Part shown: piece by piece, positions 8,894-17,152 of the stretch
Position numbering within the stretch: the first letter of the stretch is position 1
Layout: each line of letters begins with the position of its first letter
Source: Streptomyces abyssomicinicus
GTDB taxonomy: Bacteria > Actinomycetota > Actinomycetes > Streptomycetales > Streptomycetaceae
NCBI RefSeq assembly: GCF_008974245.1
Contig: NZ_BBZI01000007.1
Coordinates: 344,567-391,603, forward strand
Direction: 5' to 3'
Length of the DNA: 47,037 nt
Made by a program: the position numbers and the translations under genes
The notes under the pieces: model-generated
The model's input: only the letters and a program-made list of their open reading frames with translations
What the model was told of the DNA's origin: nothing
Databases searched by the model: none

Positions 8894-9283
8894 CCGCCGG
8901 GCGGCGTCACCTCACGGCCCGTCGGGGCACGGCCCGGAACGGGTGACCCTCCCGCGGCGGGCCGGCGGCCCGCTTCCCGCCGCCCGGACGGATCAGCCGG
9001 CGTGACACCACTCGTACGCGGCCGCCTGGGCACTCTCCGAGCCGAGGGCCTCGCCCCGGGCGGCCGAGCTGTTCAGATCGACCCGGTGGGTGCCGGTGAG
9101 CCGGGCACGTGCCGGGTCACGGGCGGTGAGGGGCATGACGCACGCGCCGTCCGCCGCACCGGTGCCCTGGAGCCGTGCCGGCGCATCCCGCCGGACACGC
9201 CGCCCGTGCCGGAGGGCAGGCGCCCGGACGGTGGGCCCGCTCGCCGGTCGGCGTGGACCGCGTCGCGTTGCCGACGGGACCGA
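8894..9283. other. Intergenic region between convergent genes
   Basis: About 390 bases between the ABC-2-like gene and the terminator of the siderophore operon. No protein gene is supported. One short leftward frame (8993-9136) is discussed among the rejected items. Confidence 0.45.
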
Positions 9284-9327
9284 CGAGGACGGGAGCCGCC
9301 GCGGGGATGCGGCGGCTCCCGTCCTCG
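9284..9327 (-). terminator. Strong terminator of the siderophore-uptake operon
   Basis: A perfect 19-bp stem (9284-9302 with 9309-9327) closes a six-base loop, GGGGAT. It lies 65 bases beyond the permease stop codon and ends the leftward iron-uptake operon. It could also stop read-through from the convergent gene to the left. Confidence 0.85.
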
Positions 9328-9391
9328 AGCCGCGGCGGCCGGCCAAGGCCCGCCGCGCGACCCGGTGGCCGAACGGTGGCCGAAGGCCGGG

Positions 9392-11443
9392 TCAGCCGCG
9401 GCCCCCGCGGCTCCTGACCAGCAGCCAGAGGAAGTACGGCGTGCCGATCAGCGCGGTCATCAGGCCGGCGCCCACCTGGGCGGGGGCGATGACCGTGCGG
9501 CCGAGGAGGTCGGCGGTGCAGACCAGCACCGCGCCGAGGAGGACGGCGACCGGCACGACGCGGACGTGGCGGCGGCCGACCAGGGCGCGGGCGGCGTGCG
9601 GGGCGACCAGGCCGACGAAGCCGATGGTGCCCGCCGCCGCCACCGCCGTGGCGCTGAGCAGCACGCTCAGCACCAGCAGCACCAGGCGTTCGCGCGACAG
9701 GCCGATGCCCAGCAGCTTGGGGGTGTCCTCGTCCAGGGAGACCAGGTCCAGCTCCGTGCGCCGGGCGGCGGCCACGGCGACACCCAGGGCCAGCACCACG
9801 GCCAGCGGCACCAGGTCCGGGAAGGTGCGCCCGTAGGTGGAGCCGGAGAGCCAGGTCAGCGCCTTGGTCGCGTTGTACGGGTCGGTGAGCACGATGAGCA
9901 GGCTGATCAGGGACGTCGCCGCGGTGGCCACGCCCATACCGACCAGGACCAGCCGGTTCTGACGGAATCCGCCCTTCGCGGCGAGCCCGAACACCACCAC
10001 CGACGCCACCGCCGCCCCCGCGAACGCCGCTCCGGCCACGCCCCAGGACCCGGCCAGCGGCACCGAGGTCACCAGCAGGACCGCGCCCAGCGCGGCGCCG
10101 TTGGAGACGCCCAGCACGGCGGGTTCGGCGAGCGGGTTGCGGGTGACGGCCTGCACCAGCGTGCCGGCCAGCGCGAGCGCCGCACCCGCCAGCAGCGCGG
10201 CGCCCACCCGCGGGACACGGGTGTCGAGGACGAAGGAGACGGCCCGTCCGGCCCTGCCCTGCGCCCAGTTGGCGACGTCGCCGAGGAGCAGCTTGGTGTC
10301 GCCCAGAAGCACGGCGGCGACGGCCACGCCCACCAGCAGGACCACCAGCACGGACAGCACCGTGACGAACACCCGCCGGCTGCGCAGCCGCAGGCGGTCG
10401 GGCGCGGACGACTCGGCGGTGTCGCGCAGCCGGGTCGCCGCCACGACGAGGAACACCGCCCCGACGAGGCTGGTGACCACGCCGGTCGGCACCGCGACGG
10501 AGAGGTCGTCGGGGACCACGGCGCGCAGCGCCACGTCCGAGCCGAGGACCAGGGCGGCGCCGGTGAGCCCGGCGAGCGGCACGGACGCCCGCAGGCGGGT
10601 GAAGGCGCGGACGCGGCGTGCCAGCTGCCGCACCAGCGCGGGGGCGCACAGGCCGACGAAACCGATCGGCCCGGCGAGGGTGACGGCGGCGGCGGACAGC
10701 AGGGAGGCCAGCACCACCACGGTGACGCGGGTGGCGCGGACGTTGACGCCGACCCCGCGGGCGGCGTCGTCGCCGAGCGCGAGCGCGTCGACCCGGCGCG
10801 CCGTCAGCAGCAGTCCGGTGAGGCCGACGACGGCGATCGGGAGCATCTGCACCACGCCGTCGAAGCCGTTCTGGGCGATGGAGCCCTGGTTCCAGGCGTA
10901 GAGGCCCTCGGTCTGCTCGGGGAAGAGGAGCAGCAGCCCCTGGGTGACCGCGGTCAGACCCAGGGTCAGGGCGCTGCCGGCGAGGACCAGGCGGACGGTG
11001 CCCGCGCCGAGCCCCGACAGCGACAGGACCACCGCCGCGGCGGCGAGGCCGCCGGCGAAGGCGATGCCGGAGGAGGCGAGCAGCGGCAGGGAGACCCCGG
11101 TGACCGCGGCCACGCCGAGCGCCAGGTAGGAACCGGCGTTGACGGCCAGGGTGTCCGGGGAGGCGAGCACGTTGCGGCTGACGGCCTGCAGGGCGACGCC
11201 CGCCATGCCGAGCACGGCGCCGACCAGCAGGCCGGCCACCACGCGCGGCAGCCGTGAGGCGATCACCACGGAGGCGTCGCCGGGGTCGGCGGCGCCGGTG
11301 AGCGCCTTCCACAGCTCCGGCGCGCCCGCCGTGGCGGTGCCCTGGGTGACGTCGACCGACGCGAGGACGGCGACCAGCAGGGCCAGTGCGGCCGTCACCG
11401 CGGCGGCGGCCGGGGTGGCTGTTCTGGGGGCGGTGACGGCCAT
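9392..11443 (-). CDS. Double-length FecCD-type siderophore permease (FhuB-like)
   Basis: A 683-residue inner-membrane permease made of two fused FecCD/BtuC-type halves, roughly residues 1-340 and 350-683, each with about ten helices. This is the FhuB arrangement, in which one polypeptide forms the whole channel. The ATPase-contact motif appears twice, as GPIGFVGLCAPALVRQL in the first half and GTIGFVGLVAPHAARAL in the second. The first copy lacks the usual histidine of the APH element, a common asymmetry in fused permeases. It starts four bases after the lipoprotein gene stop and is the last gene of the operon. With the binding protein and ATPase it would import a ferric-siderophore. Expression should be iron-repressed through the upstream iron box. 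The actual siderophore cannot be read from the sequence. Confidence 0.93.
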   Translation of the reverse strand: MAVTAPRTATPAAAAVTAALALLVAVLASVDVTQGTATAGAPELWKALTGAADPGDASVVIASRLPRVVAGLLVGAVLGMAGVALQAVSRNVLASPDTLAVNAGSYLALGVAAVTGVSLPLLASSGIAFAGGLAAAAVVLSLSGLGAGTVRLVLAGSALTLGLTAVTQGLLLLFPEQTEGLYAWNQGSIAQNGFDGVVQMLPIAVVGLTGLLLTARRVDALALGDDAARGVGVNVRATRVTVVVLASLLSAAAVTLAGPIGFVGLCAPALVRQLARRVRAFTRLRASVPLAGLTGAALVLGSDVALRAVVPDDLSVAVPTGVVTSLVGAVFLVVAATRLRDTAESSAPDRLRLRSRRVFVTVLSVLVVLLVGVAVAAVLLGDTKLLLGDVANWAQGRAGRAVSFVLDTRVPRVGAALLAGAALALAGTLVQAVTRNPLAEPAVLGVSNGAALGAVLLVTSVPLAGSWGVAGAAFAGAAVASVVVFGLAAKGGFRQNRLVLVGMGVATAATSLISLLIVLTDPYNATKALTWLSGSTYGRTFPDLVPLAVVLALGVAVAAARRTELDLVSLDEDTPKLLGIGLSRERLVLLVLSVLLSATAVAAAGTIGFVGLVAPHAARALVGRRHVRVVPVAVLLGAVLVCTADLLGRTVIAPAQVGAGLMTALIGTPYFLWLLVRSRGGRG

Positions 11444-11447
11444 GGCG

Positions 11448-12440
11448 TTACTTCTTCGTCAGCGCCTCGACGACGGCGTCGACGTACGCCTCCATCGAGC
11501 CCGGGCCGCCGAACATCCAGATGCCGTCGTCGAGGCGGTGCACGTCACCGGCCTCGACGAACGGGAGCGACTTCCAGACGGCGTTGTCCTTGAGGATGCC
11601 GCCCTCGGCGTACGGGGTGGCGTTCTCGTCGCCCTCGTTGCCGATGTAGGCGAAGTGGGTGTCCTCCGGGAGCTTGGTGAGGCCCTCGACGTCGGTGGCG
11701 CCCAGCCCGTAGGACTCGTCGCCCTTCACATCCCAGGTGTTCTTCAGCCCCAGGCCGGTGTTGACCTCGCCGATGAGGGAGGTGGCGGTGTAGGGGCGCA
11801 CGGAGACCTGGTTGGACGTCACGTAACCGTCGGCGAAGGCGATGCCCTCGCCGGCCAGGCCGGCCTCCTCCAGCGCTTTCTTGCCCTCGGCGAGCTTGGC
11901 GTCGAACTGCTCGCGCACCTGCCCGGCCTTGTCCTCGGTGCCGGTGGCCTTGGCGATGAGGTCGACGTTCTCCAGCATCTGGTCCACCTGGCCGGTGCCG
12001 TCGGCGGAGCGGACCTGGAGGACCGGGGCGATGTCGCGGAGCTGCTTGACGGCGGCCTCGGGCAGGTCGGTGGTGGCGACGATCAGGTCGGGCGCCAGCG
12101 CGGCGACGGTGTCCATGCTGGGCTCGCCGCGGGTGCCGATGTCCTTGGGCTCGCCCTCGAGCGGGACGGCGGTGTTCCACAGCTTGTAGCCCTTGACGTC
12201 GGCGACGCCGGTGGGCTCGACGCCGAGCGTCAGCAGGCTCTCGACGACGTTCCACTCGGTGCCGACGACCTTGGTCGCCGGGCCGTCGAGCTTGACCTCG
12301 GCGCCGGAGGCGTCGGTGAGGGTGACGGCCTCGGACGCCTTGGTGTCCTTGGCGTCGGCGGCGGGCTCGGTGGTGCCGCAGGCGCTGAGCGCGAGGGCGG
12401 CGACGGCGGCCGTGGCCGCGGCGAGGAGGTGACGCTTCAT
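11448..12440 (-). CDS. Iron-siderophore ABC transporter binding lipoprotein
   Basis: A 330-residue periplasmic-binding-type lipoprotein. The N-terminus MKRHLLAAATAAVAALALSAC has a lipobox (LSAC, cysteine 21), so it should be anchored to the outer face of the membrane. The rest matches the FecB/BtuF (Peripla_BP_2) fold: DLIVATTD, then the central helix region, then AYIGNEGD and a late MFGGPGSMEAYVDAV. It would capture a ferric-siderophore and hand it to the FhuB-like permease. Its start overlaps the ATPase stop by four bases (ATGA), and four bases separate it from the permease gene. Iron control is expected from the operon's iron box. The ligand is not predictable; its distance from the NRPS argues against assuming that peptide is the ligand. 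Confidence 0.92.
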   Translation of the reverse strand: MKRHLLAAATAAVAALALSACGTTEPAADAKDTKASEAVTLTDASGAEVKLDGPATKVVGTEWNVVESLLTLGVEPTGVADVKGYKLWNTAVPLEGEPKDIGTRGEPSMDTVAALAPDLIVATTDLPEAAVKQLRDIAPVLQVRSADGTGQVDQMLENVDLIAKATGTEDKAGQVREQFDAKLAEGKKALEEAGLAGEGIAFADGYVTSNQVSVRPYTATSLIGEVNTGLGLKNTWDVKGDESYGLGATDVEGLTKLPEDTHFAYIGNEGDENATPYAEGGILKDNAVWKSLPFVEAGDVHRLDDGIWMFGGPGSMEAYVDAVVEALTKK

Positions 12441-13333
12441 GAGGAGGGTATGAGCCTTTCCGGGGCGGTGCGGGAGTGGTGGCGGCCGACCGCGCGGGTG
12501 CGCAGGTGGCCGGTGAGGGGATCGGTGTCGACCTCGATGCGGATGCCGTAGGTCGCGGTCAGCCGGTCCGGGGTGAGGACCTCGGCGGGCTCGCCGTCCG
12601 CGACGATCCGGCCGTCGTGCAGCAGCACGACCCGGTCGGCGACGGCGGCGGTCTGGTCGAGGTCGTGGAGGACGACGCCGACGGCGATGCCGTGGTCGTC
12701 CGCCAGGTCGCGCATCAGGTCCAGGAGTTCGACCTGGTAGCGCAGGTCCAGGTAGGTGGTGGGCTCGTCGAGCAGCAGGACGCCGGTCTCCTGGGCCAGG
12801 CAGCCGGCCAGCCAGACGCGCTGGAGCTGGCCGCCGGAGAGGTGCTCGGCGCCGCGGTCGGCTAGTCCGGTGGTGCCGGTGAGCGCCAGCGCCCGGTCCA
12901 CGGCGGCGGCGCCGCCCGGGTCGGCCTTGCCCCAGCGGCCGCGGTACGGGTAGCGGCCGAACTCGACGACGTCGCGGACGGTGAGCCCGGTGGGCGTGGG
13001 GCGGGCCTGCGTCAGCAGGGCCACCCGGCGGGAGAACTCGCGTGCCGTCAGGGCGAGGGCGTCGGTCTCCGCCCGCTCGCCGGTGTGCTCGTCGGCGGGC
13101 GCCTCGGCGAGGGTGAGGGCGCCGCTGCGCGCCTGCTGGAGGCGCGCCATGGTGCGCAGCAGCGTGGACTTGCCGCTGCCGTTGGGTCCGACCAGGACGG
13201 TCACCTCGCCCGGCCGCAGGGTCACGTCGGCCTGGTGGACGACAGGGGTGCCGTCGTAGGCCACGGTGACGTCCGTCGCCGTGAGTCGGTGCCCGCGCGG
13301 GGGTGTGACCAGGGAGGTCTCTTCGGCTCTCAC
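12437..13333 (-). CDS. Siderophore ABC transporter ATP-binding protein (FepC-like)
   Basis: A 298-residue ATPase of the FecE/FepC type that powers ferric-siderophore import. Walker A is GPNGSGKST (residues 49-57), the signature is LSGGQLQRV, Walker B is VLLLDEPT, and the switch histidine follows in VLHDLDQ. An unusually long acidic insert (ADEHTGERAETDALAL) lies before the Q-loop. The start is GTG at 13333, only five bases from the iron box and with no ribosome site, so the message may be leaderless. Gene order (ATPase, binding protein, permease) with overlaps shows one operon. Repression by an IdeR/DmdR-type regulator with iron is strongly suggested by the iron box. Confidence 0.94.
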   Translation of the reverse strand: MRAEETSLVTPPRGHRLTATDVTVAYDGTPVVHQADVTLRPGEVTVLVGPNGSGKSTLLRTMARLQQARSGALTLAEAPADEHTGERAETDALALTAREFSRRVALLTQARPTPTGLTVRDVVEFGRYPYRGRWGKADPGGAAAVDRALALTGTTGLADRGAEHLSGGQLQRVWLAGCLAQETGVLLLDEPTTYLDLRYQVELLDLMRDLADDHGIAVGVVLHDLDQTAAVADRVVLLHDGRIVADGEPAEVLTPDRLTATYGIRIEVDTDPLTGHLRTRAVGRHHSRTAPERLIPSS

Positions 13334-13338
13334 GGCAC

Positions 13339-13357
13339 TGAGGTTAGCCTAACCTAA
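13339..13357 (-). promoter_or_regulatory. Iron box (IdeR/DmdR binding site)
   Basis: On the minus strand the site reads TTAGGTTAGGCTAACCTCA. This matches 18 of 19 bases of the actinobacterial iron-box consensus TTAGGTTAGGCTAACCTAA. It begins six bases upstream of the GTG of the siderophore ATPase gene and probably covers the -10 element (TAGGCT). Iron-loaded IdeR/DmdR would block transcription of the uptake operon when iron is plentiful. Confidence 0.92.
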
Positions 13358-13809
13358 AGAGTCCTTTCGATTGCGGTTCGGTATCGCCCGGCGCGACGGC
13401 GGCCGGGGGCACGGGGCCGCGCATGCCGCGGCCGCGGCACCCGCGGGATCAACTCCCCTCGAACGGGGCCCAGATGTCGCGCGCGGGCCGCCCGTGGCGC
13501 CGACCTGCGGCCATGCGTCCGCTCCCTGGTGCCGGACGGAAATTCGCGGAAGGCGGACCGGCATCCGGCGGCGCCCCCGCCCGCGGGCCCGGACGCCGAC
13601 GCGCCCCGGAACCGCCGCCCGGTGCTCGACGGCGGCGCGTACCCGCGCCGCGGCGGCACCGCCACGCGCGGTCCGTGCCGGTCCGTGCCGAGGCGGCCCG
13701 CGGATCAGCGCGCTGAACGGACAGCGGGCGCGCCCGGTGGACAGCCTTCCCCGCGGGCCCGCTCCCACAATGAGCCCTCCGATTCCCCCGATTGCACCGG
13801 AGGTGCCGC
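13358..13809. other. Intergenic region between the iron box and the flavin reductase
   Basis: About 450 bases between the divergent uptake operon and the flavin reductase gene. It must hold the promoter of the rightward monooxygenase pair, but I see no clear -35/-10 pair or dyad. All open frames here look like shadow frames. The GGAGG at 13799-13803 is the ribosome site of the next gene. Confidence 0.45.
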
Positions 13810-14313
13810 ATGGTGCCTGTCAGCGTGTCCGTCCAGGCGACGGACCCGGCCGCGTTCCGGCGGGTGCTGTCCGCGTGGACGACCGGCGTCGCGGTGGTCA
13901 CGGCGGAGGCGGACGGCTGCCCGGTGGGGCTGGTGTCCAACAGCTTCGCGTCCGTGTCGCTGGACCCGCCGCTGGTGTCCTGGTGCGTCAGCCGGGACTC
14001 CACCGGCCTGGACACCTGGCTCCGGGCCGACGGCTTCGCCGTGCACATCCTCGCCGCGCACGAGACCGACGCCGTCCGGCGCTTCACGCGCCGGGGCGGT
14101 GACAAGTTCACCGGGCTCGACCGGACGCCGGGCGCGACCGGCGCCCCGCTGCTGGACATGGGCGTGGCCCGCCTCGAGTGCCGCGCCTGGCGGCAGTACG
14201 ACGGCGGGGACCACGTGATCCTCGTCGGCCGTGTGATCGCCGTGCACGAGCCGGGCGGCGAGGCTCTCGCCTTCAGCCGCGGCGCCCTGCTCCCGGCCCC
14301 GACCGCCTGCTGA
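13810..14313 (+). CDS. Flavin reductase-like protein (FMN-binding split-barrel)
   Basis: A 167-residue member of the flavin reductase family that supplies reduced FMN or FAD to two-component monooxygenases. The family pattern is plain: RRVLSAWTTGVAVVTA, PVGLVSNSFASVSLDPPLVSWCVSRDS, FAVHILA, the late GDHVILVGRVIAV. The start is the ATG at 13810, with GGAGG six bases upstream; an earlier ATG in frame lacks this. It sits 62 bases before an LLM-type monooxygenase, and the pair makes a natural two-component system. Its location next to the aryl-CoA island suggests it helps an early oxygenation step; similar reductases accompany indole oxygenases in known clusters. The substrate of the pair is inferred, not shown. 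Confidence 0.88.
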   Translation: MVPVSVSVQATDPAAFRRVLSAWTTGVAVVTAEADGCPVGLVSNSFASVSLDPPLVSWCVSRDSTGLDTWLRADGFAVHILAAHETDAVRRFTRRGGDKFTGLDRTPGATGAPLLDMGVARLECRAWRQYDGGDHVILVGRVIAVHEPGGEALAFSRGALLPAPTAC

Positions 14314-14375
14314 GGGCGGCCGACACCCAACTCCGCCGCGCGTCACCGTGCGGCGCCGACCCACTGGAGTGACCG

Positions 14376-15476
14376 ATGTCGAAGAGCATCACGGACGGCA
14401 AGGACTTCAAGCTCGGCCTGTTCTCCCCGAACTGCTCGTCCGGTCTTGCCGTCACCAGGATTCCCGAGCGCTGGTCGGGCAGCTGGGAGGACAACCTCCG
14501 GCTGGCGCGGCTGGCCGACGAGGCCGGGATCGACTTCCTGCTGCCCATCGCCCGCTGGATCGGGTACGGCGGTGAGACCAACTTCCACGAGGGCGTGCTC
14601 GACCCGACCGTGTTCGCCGCCGGCCTGCTGGCCCACACCCGTCGGATCTCGGTCTTCGCCACGATCCACACGGCCTTCAACCACCCGGTGGTCGTGGCCA
14701 AGCAGCTCGCCACCGTCGACGCCATCGGCCAGGGCCGCGCCGGGATCAACATCGTGGCCGGGTGGAACCAGCCGGAGTACGAGGCCTTCGGCGTCGAGCT
14801 GCCGGAGGGCCACGACGAGCGCTACGCGCTGGCGCAGGAGTGGTGGGACGTGATCCGGAAGATCTGGACCACGCCCGGCCGCTTCGACCACGAGGGCACC
14901 TACTACCAGCTGCGCAACGTCGAGGGTCTGCCCAAGCCCCACGACGGCGTGCTGCCCGTGCTCAACGCGGGTTCGTCGGAGCAGGGCAGGGACTTCGCCG
15001 CCCGCAACGCCGACTTCGCCTTCACCATCGTCGGCGGCCCCGAGGACGGCGAGGCGATCGCGCACAGGATCCACGCGACCGCACGGGAGCGCTACTCCCG
15101 GCAGGTCGGCGCCTTCACCCTCAGCCACGTCGTCTGCCGCCCGACCCGCCGGGAGGCCGAGGACTACCTGCACTACTACGCCGACGAGAACGCCGACTGG
15201 AACGCCGTGGACAACCTCATGCGGCTGCAGGGCATGCACGCGCAGTCGTTCACGCCCGAGATGCTCCGCGAGAACCGCGCGCGCTTCGCGGCCGGCCACG
15301 GCAGCTGCCCGCTGATCGGCACGCCCGACGAGGTCGCCGACCGCATCGAGCAGTTCCACCGCGCGGGCTTCGGCGGCATGACCCTGGCGTTCGTCGACTA
15401 CGTCTCCGAGCTGGAGTACTTCGCCCAGGAAGTGCTGCCCAGGCTGGAGGCCAAGGGCATCCGCGCCCCGCGGTGA
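14376..15476 (+). CDS. LLM-class flavin monooxygenase, RutA-like
   Basis: A 366-residue flavin-dependent oxygenase with the bacterial luciferase-like TIM-barrel fold. The sequence tracks RutA, the pyrimidine oxygenase, and related sulfonate/sulfone oxygenases: LDPTVFAAGLLAHTRRISVFATIH, VVVAKQLATVDAIGQGRAGINIVAGWNQPEYEAFG, and the later PVLNAGSSEQGRDFAARNADFAF. It would use reduced flavin made by the reductase encoded just upstream. The ATG at 14376 has TGGAGTG seven bases before it. No other pyrimidine-degradation gene (rutB to rutF) is near, so a RutA role is unlikely. Given the anthraniloyl-CoA genes downstream, oxidation of a heteroaromatic ring such as an indole derivative is a reasonable inference. 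Sulfur-compound oxidation is another option. Confidence 0.87.
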   Translation: MSKSITDGKDFKLGLFSPNCSSGLAVTRIPERWSGSWEDNLRLARLADEAGIDFLLPIARWIGYGGETNFHEGVLDPTVFAAGLLAHTRRISVFATIHTAFNHPVVVAKQLATVDAIGQGRAGINIVAGWNQPEYEAFGVELPEGHDERYALAQEWWDVIRKIWTTPGRFDHEGTYYQLRNVEGLPKPHDGVLPVLNAGSSEQGRDFAARNADFAFTIVGGPEDGEAIAHRIHATARERYSRQVGAFTLSHVVCRPTRREAEDYLHYYADENADWNAVDNLMRLQGMHAQSFTPEMLRENRARFAAGHGSCPLIGTPDEVADRIEQFHRAGFGGMTLAFVDYVSELEYFAQEVLPRLEAKGIRAPR

Positions 15477-15511
15477 CGCGTGCGGCGGCGACGCGAGCGG
15501 CGGTGACGCGC

Positions 15512-15567
15512 GTGGCGGAATCCACAGCTCCGGATGTGTTCCGCCACCGTCGTCCGCCGCCTAGAAT
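15512..15567 (+). promoter_or_regulatory. Dyad and predicted promoter of the AraC gene
   Basis: GTGGCGGAA (15512-15520) and TTCCGCCAC (15539-15547) form a perfect 9-bp inverted repeat, with a shorter CACA/TGTG repeat nested inside. The right arm overlaps a possible -35 (TTCCGC, 15539-15544). A good -10, TAGAAT (15562-15567), follows after 17 bp. The site could be an operator for self-control of the regulator, or a terminator for the monooxygenase pair. Confidence 0.55.
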
Positions 15568-15604
15568 CACGCCCCACCCGGGGCTCGGCGAAGGACGTAT
15601 GCAC

Positions 15605-16621
15605 ATGTCTCACACGCGGACTTCCAGGATTCCCCTGCTCTCCAGGGACACGGTCCGCAGCCGCAGCATCTCGGAACTCCGCGACTCGGTGCAGCGGCAC
15701 GCGGTCGTCCACGACGTCGAGCCGCGCGGTGGCGGGCGGCCCGACGGGTTCGTCAGCTTCGCGGCCGTCGGCGCGCTCAGCCTCGTCTACATCCGGTACG
15801 GCGCCCCGGTCGTGGTGGACGCCTTCCCCACGCGCAACCGGTTCACGCTGACGGTGCCCCTCGGCCCGATGAAGGTCTCCTCCGGCGAGGGGCAGCCCTT
15901 CTCGACGCTCCGGAGCGGCTTCGCGCTGTTCCAGGAGCAGCACACCATGATGCTCCCGGACCCGGTCGCCGGGGCGCTCGTCGTCTCCACCACGACGTCC
16001 CGTCTGGAGGAGCACCTCGCCGGCCTCACCGGCCGGGTCGCCGACCGCACGCTGCGGTTCCTGCCGCCGTCCGGGGGCGGGGCCGCGGGTCCGCCGGAAC
16101 TGCTGGAGACGAGCTGGCACATGGTGTGCCGCACGCTCAGCAGCGCGCCCGCGGGGGGTCTGGGAGCACTGGTGGAACGGCACCTGGAGGAGGTGCTGCT
16201 CTCCGGCATCCTGATGGGCCTGCCGCACACCGGCACCCCCGCGCTGGCCGGCGACGTCCGCACCTGCCTGCCCGGCGACGTGGTGGAACGGGGCCGGCAG
16301 TGGCTGGAGGAGCACTACGAGGAGCCGGTGACCGTCCACGACCTGGCCCACGCGATGAACCTCAGCGCCCGACAGCTCCAGCACCTCTTCCGGGAGCGCT
16401 ACGGCAAGACGCCCATCGAGGTGCTGCGGGACATCCGGTTCCGGCAGGCGCGGCGGCTGCTGATGCGTCCGAGGCCCTCCGGCGGCGCCCCGACCGTGGC
16501 GGCCGTCGCCCACCGCTGCGGCTTCACCCATCTCAGCCGGTTCTCGATCGCCTACCGCCAGCGCTTCGGGGAGAGCCCCTCGGAGACCGTGCGCCAGGCC
16601 CCGTGGGCCGACGCCGGCTGA
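15605..16621 (+). CDS. AraC-family transcriptional regulator
   Basis: A regulator of about 338 residues with a C-terminal double helix-turn-helix of the AraC/XylS type. The pattern DLAHAMNLSARQLQHLFRERYG is followed by IEVLRDIRFRQARRLL and the second helix-turn-helix VAAVAHRCGFTHLSRFSIAYRQRFGESP. The N-terminal part resembles the AraC-binding-like domain (PF14525 type) often found in regulators of aromatic-compound oxygenases. Two in-frame ATGs lie at 15599 and 15605. GAAGGA ends nine bases before 15605 and only three before 15599, so I chose 15605. It probably controls the oxygenase pair just upstream, and perhaps itself through the dyad in its promoter. AraC-type activators also accompany indole-oxidation gene clusters elsewhere. 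The inducer is unknown. Confidence 0.9.
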   Translation: MSHTRTSRIPLLSRDTVRSRSISELRDSVQRHAVVHDVEPRGGGRPDGFVSFAAVGALSLVYIRYGAPVVVDAFPTRNRFTLTVPLGPMKVSSGEGQPFSTLRSGFALFQEQHTMMLPDPVAGALVVSTTTSRLEEHLAGLTGRVADRTLRFLPPSGGGAAGPPELLETSWHMVCRTLSSAPAGGLGALVERHLEEVLLSGILMGLPHTGTPALAGDVRTCLPGDVVERGRQWLEEHYEEPVTVHDLAHAMNLSARQLQHLFRERYGKTPIEVLRDIRFRQARRLLMRPRPSGGAPTVAAVAHRCGFTHLSRFSIAYRQRFGESPSETVRQAPWADAG

Positions 16622-16674
16622 GGAGAACATCCGTTCTGAATCTTCCTCGGCCGACATGCTTCTGACATATGTGA

Positions 16675-16718
16675 CACGTGTGCGGCGCCGCCCCGGCCGG
16701 GGCGGCGCCGCACACGTG
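16675..16718. terminator. Perfect 44-bp palindrome, bidirectional terminator
   Basis: Bases 16675-16696 are the exact reverse complement of 16697-16718, 22 bp per arm with no spacer. The outer ends are CACGTG and the centre is GGCC. It sits between the convergent AraC and RidA genes, 54 bases after one stop and five after the other, so it most likely ends both transcripts. Confidence 0.85.
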
Positions 16719-16723
16719 CGCGT

Positions 16724-17152
16724 TCAGGAGGGGCGGACGAGGCGCTCGTCGGGGACGACGGCGACGCCGAGGATCTCGATCATCGCCTCGGGCTGCCACA
16801 GTCCCGTGGTGCCGATGCCGGCCATCGCGGGGTAGACCGGCCCGGCGAGTTCGCGCCAGACCTTCCCGATCTCCCTGCCGTGCGCCTGGTAGTCGGCGAT
16901 GTCGGTCAGGTAGATCGTGATGCTGACCAGATCCTCCGGCACGCCGCCCGCCTCGGCGAGGGTGGCGAGGACGTTGCCGAAGGCCTGCCGGAACTGCTCG
17001 ACGATGCCTCCGGGGACGATGCGCATGTCCTTGTCGAGGGCCGTCTGGCCGCCCAGGTACAGGGTGTTGCCGCTCAGTGTGCCGTGGGAGTAGCCGCTGG
17101 GCCTGGCCAGGGACGCGGGGTTGATCGGGATCGGGGTCGGACCACTGGTCAT
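16724..17152 (-). CDS. RidA/YjgF-family enamine/imine deaminase
   Basis: A 142-residue member of the RidA (YjgF/YER057c/UK114) family, which hydrolyses reactive enamines and imines, releasing ammonia. Family features are SGYSHGTLSGNTLYLGGQTALD, the mid-region VEQFRQAFGNVLATLAEAGG, DLVSITIYLTD, and a final IEILGVAVV. The arginine that binds the substrate carboxylate in true RidA (usually in a C-terminal ARVEVA-like motif) is not obvious here, so this is probably a divergent subgroup. The ATG at 17152 has AGGAG five to six bases upstream. It is transcribed away from the aryl-CoA operon, across a 156-base divergent region. The fused monooxygenase/reductase encoded nearby should form an enamine-type CoA ester, which gives this gene a plausible job in ring-nitrogen removal. 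Confidence 0.88.
   Translation of the reverse strand: MTSGPTPIPINPASLARPSGYSHGTLSGNTLYLGGQTALDKDMRIVPGGIVEQFRQAFGNVLATLAEAGGVPEDLVSITIYLTDIADYQAHGREIGKVWRELAGPVYPAMAGIGTTGLWQPEAMIEILGVAVVPDERLVRPS

Noticed and set aside
8993..9136. Short leftward frame of 47 codons with THRVDL and a terminal WCHAG
   Set aside because: It recalls small leader peptides of actinomycetes, but has no ribosome site and no gene downstream in the right direction.
14376..15476. RutA of pyrimidine breakdown
   Set aside because: The sequence resembles RutA, but none of the other rut genes is present and the neighbours are aromatic-catabolism genes.
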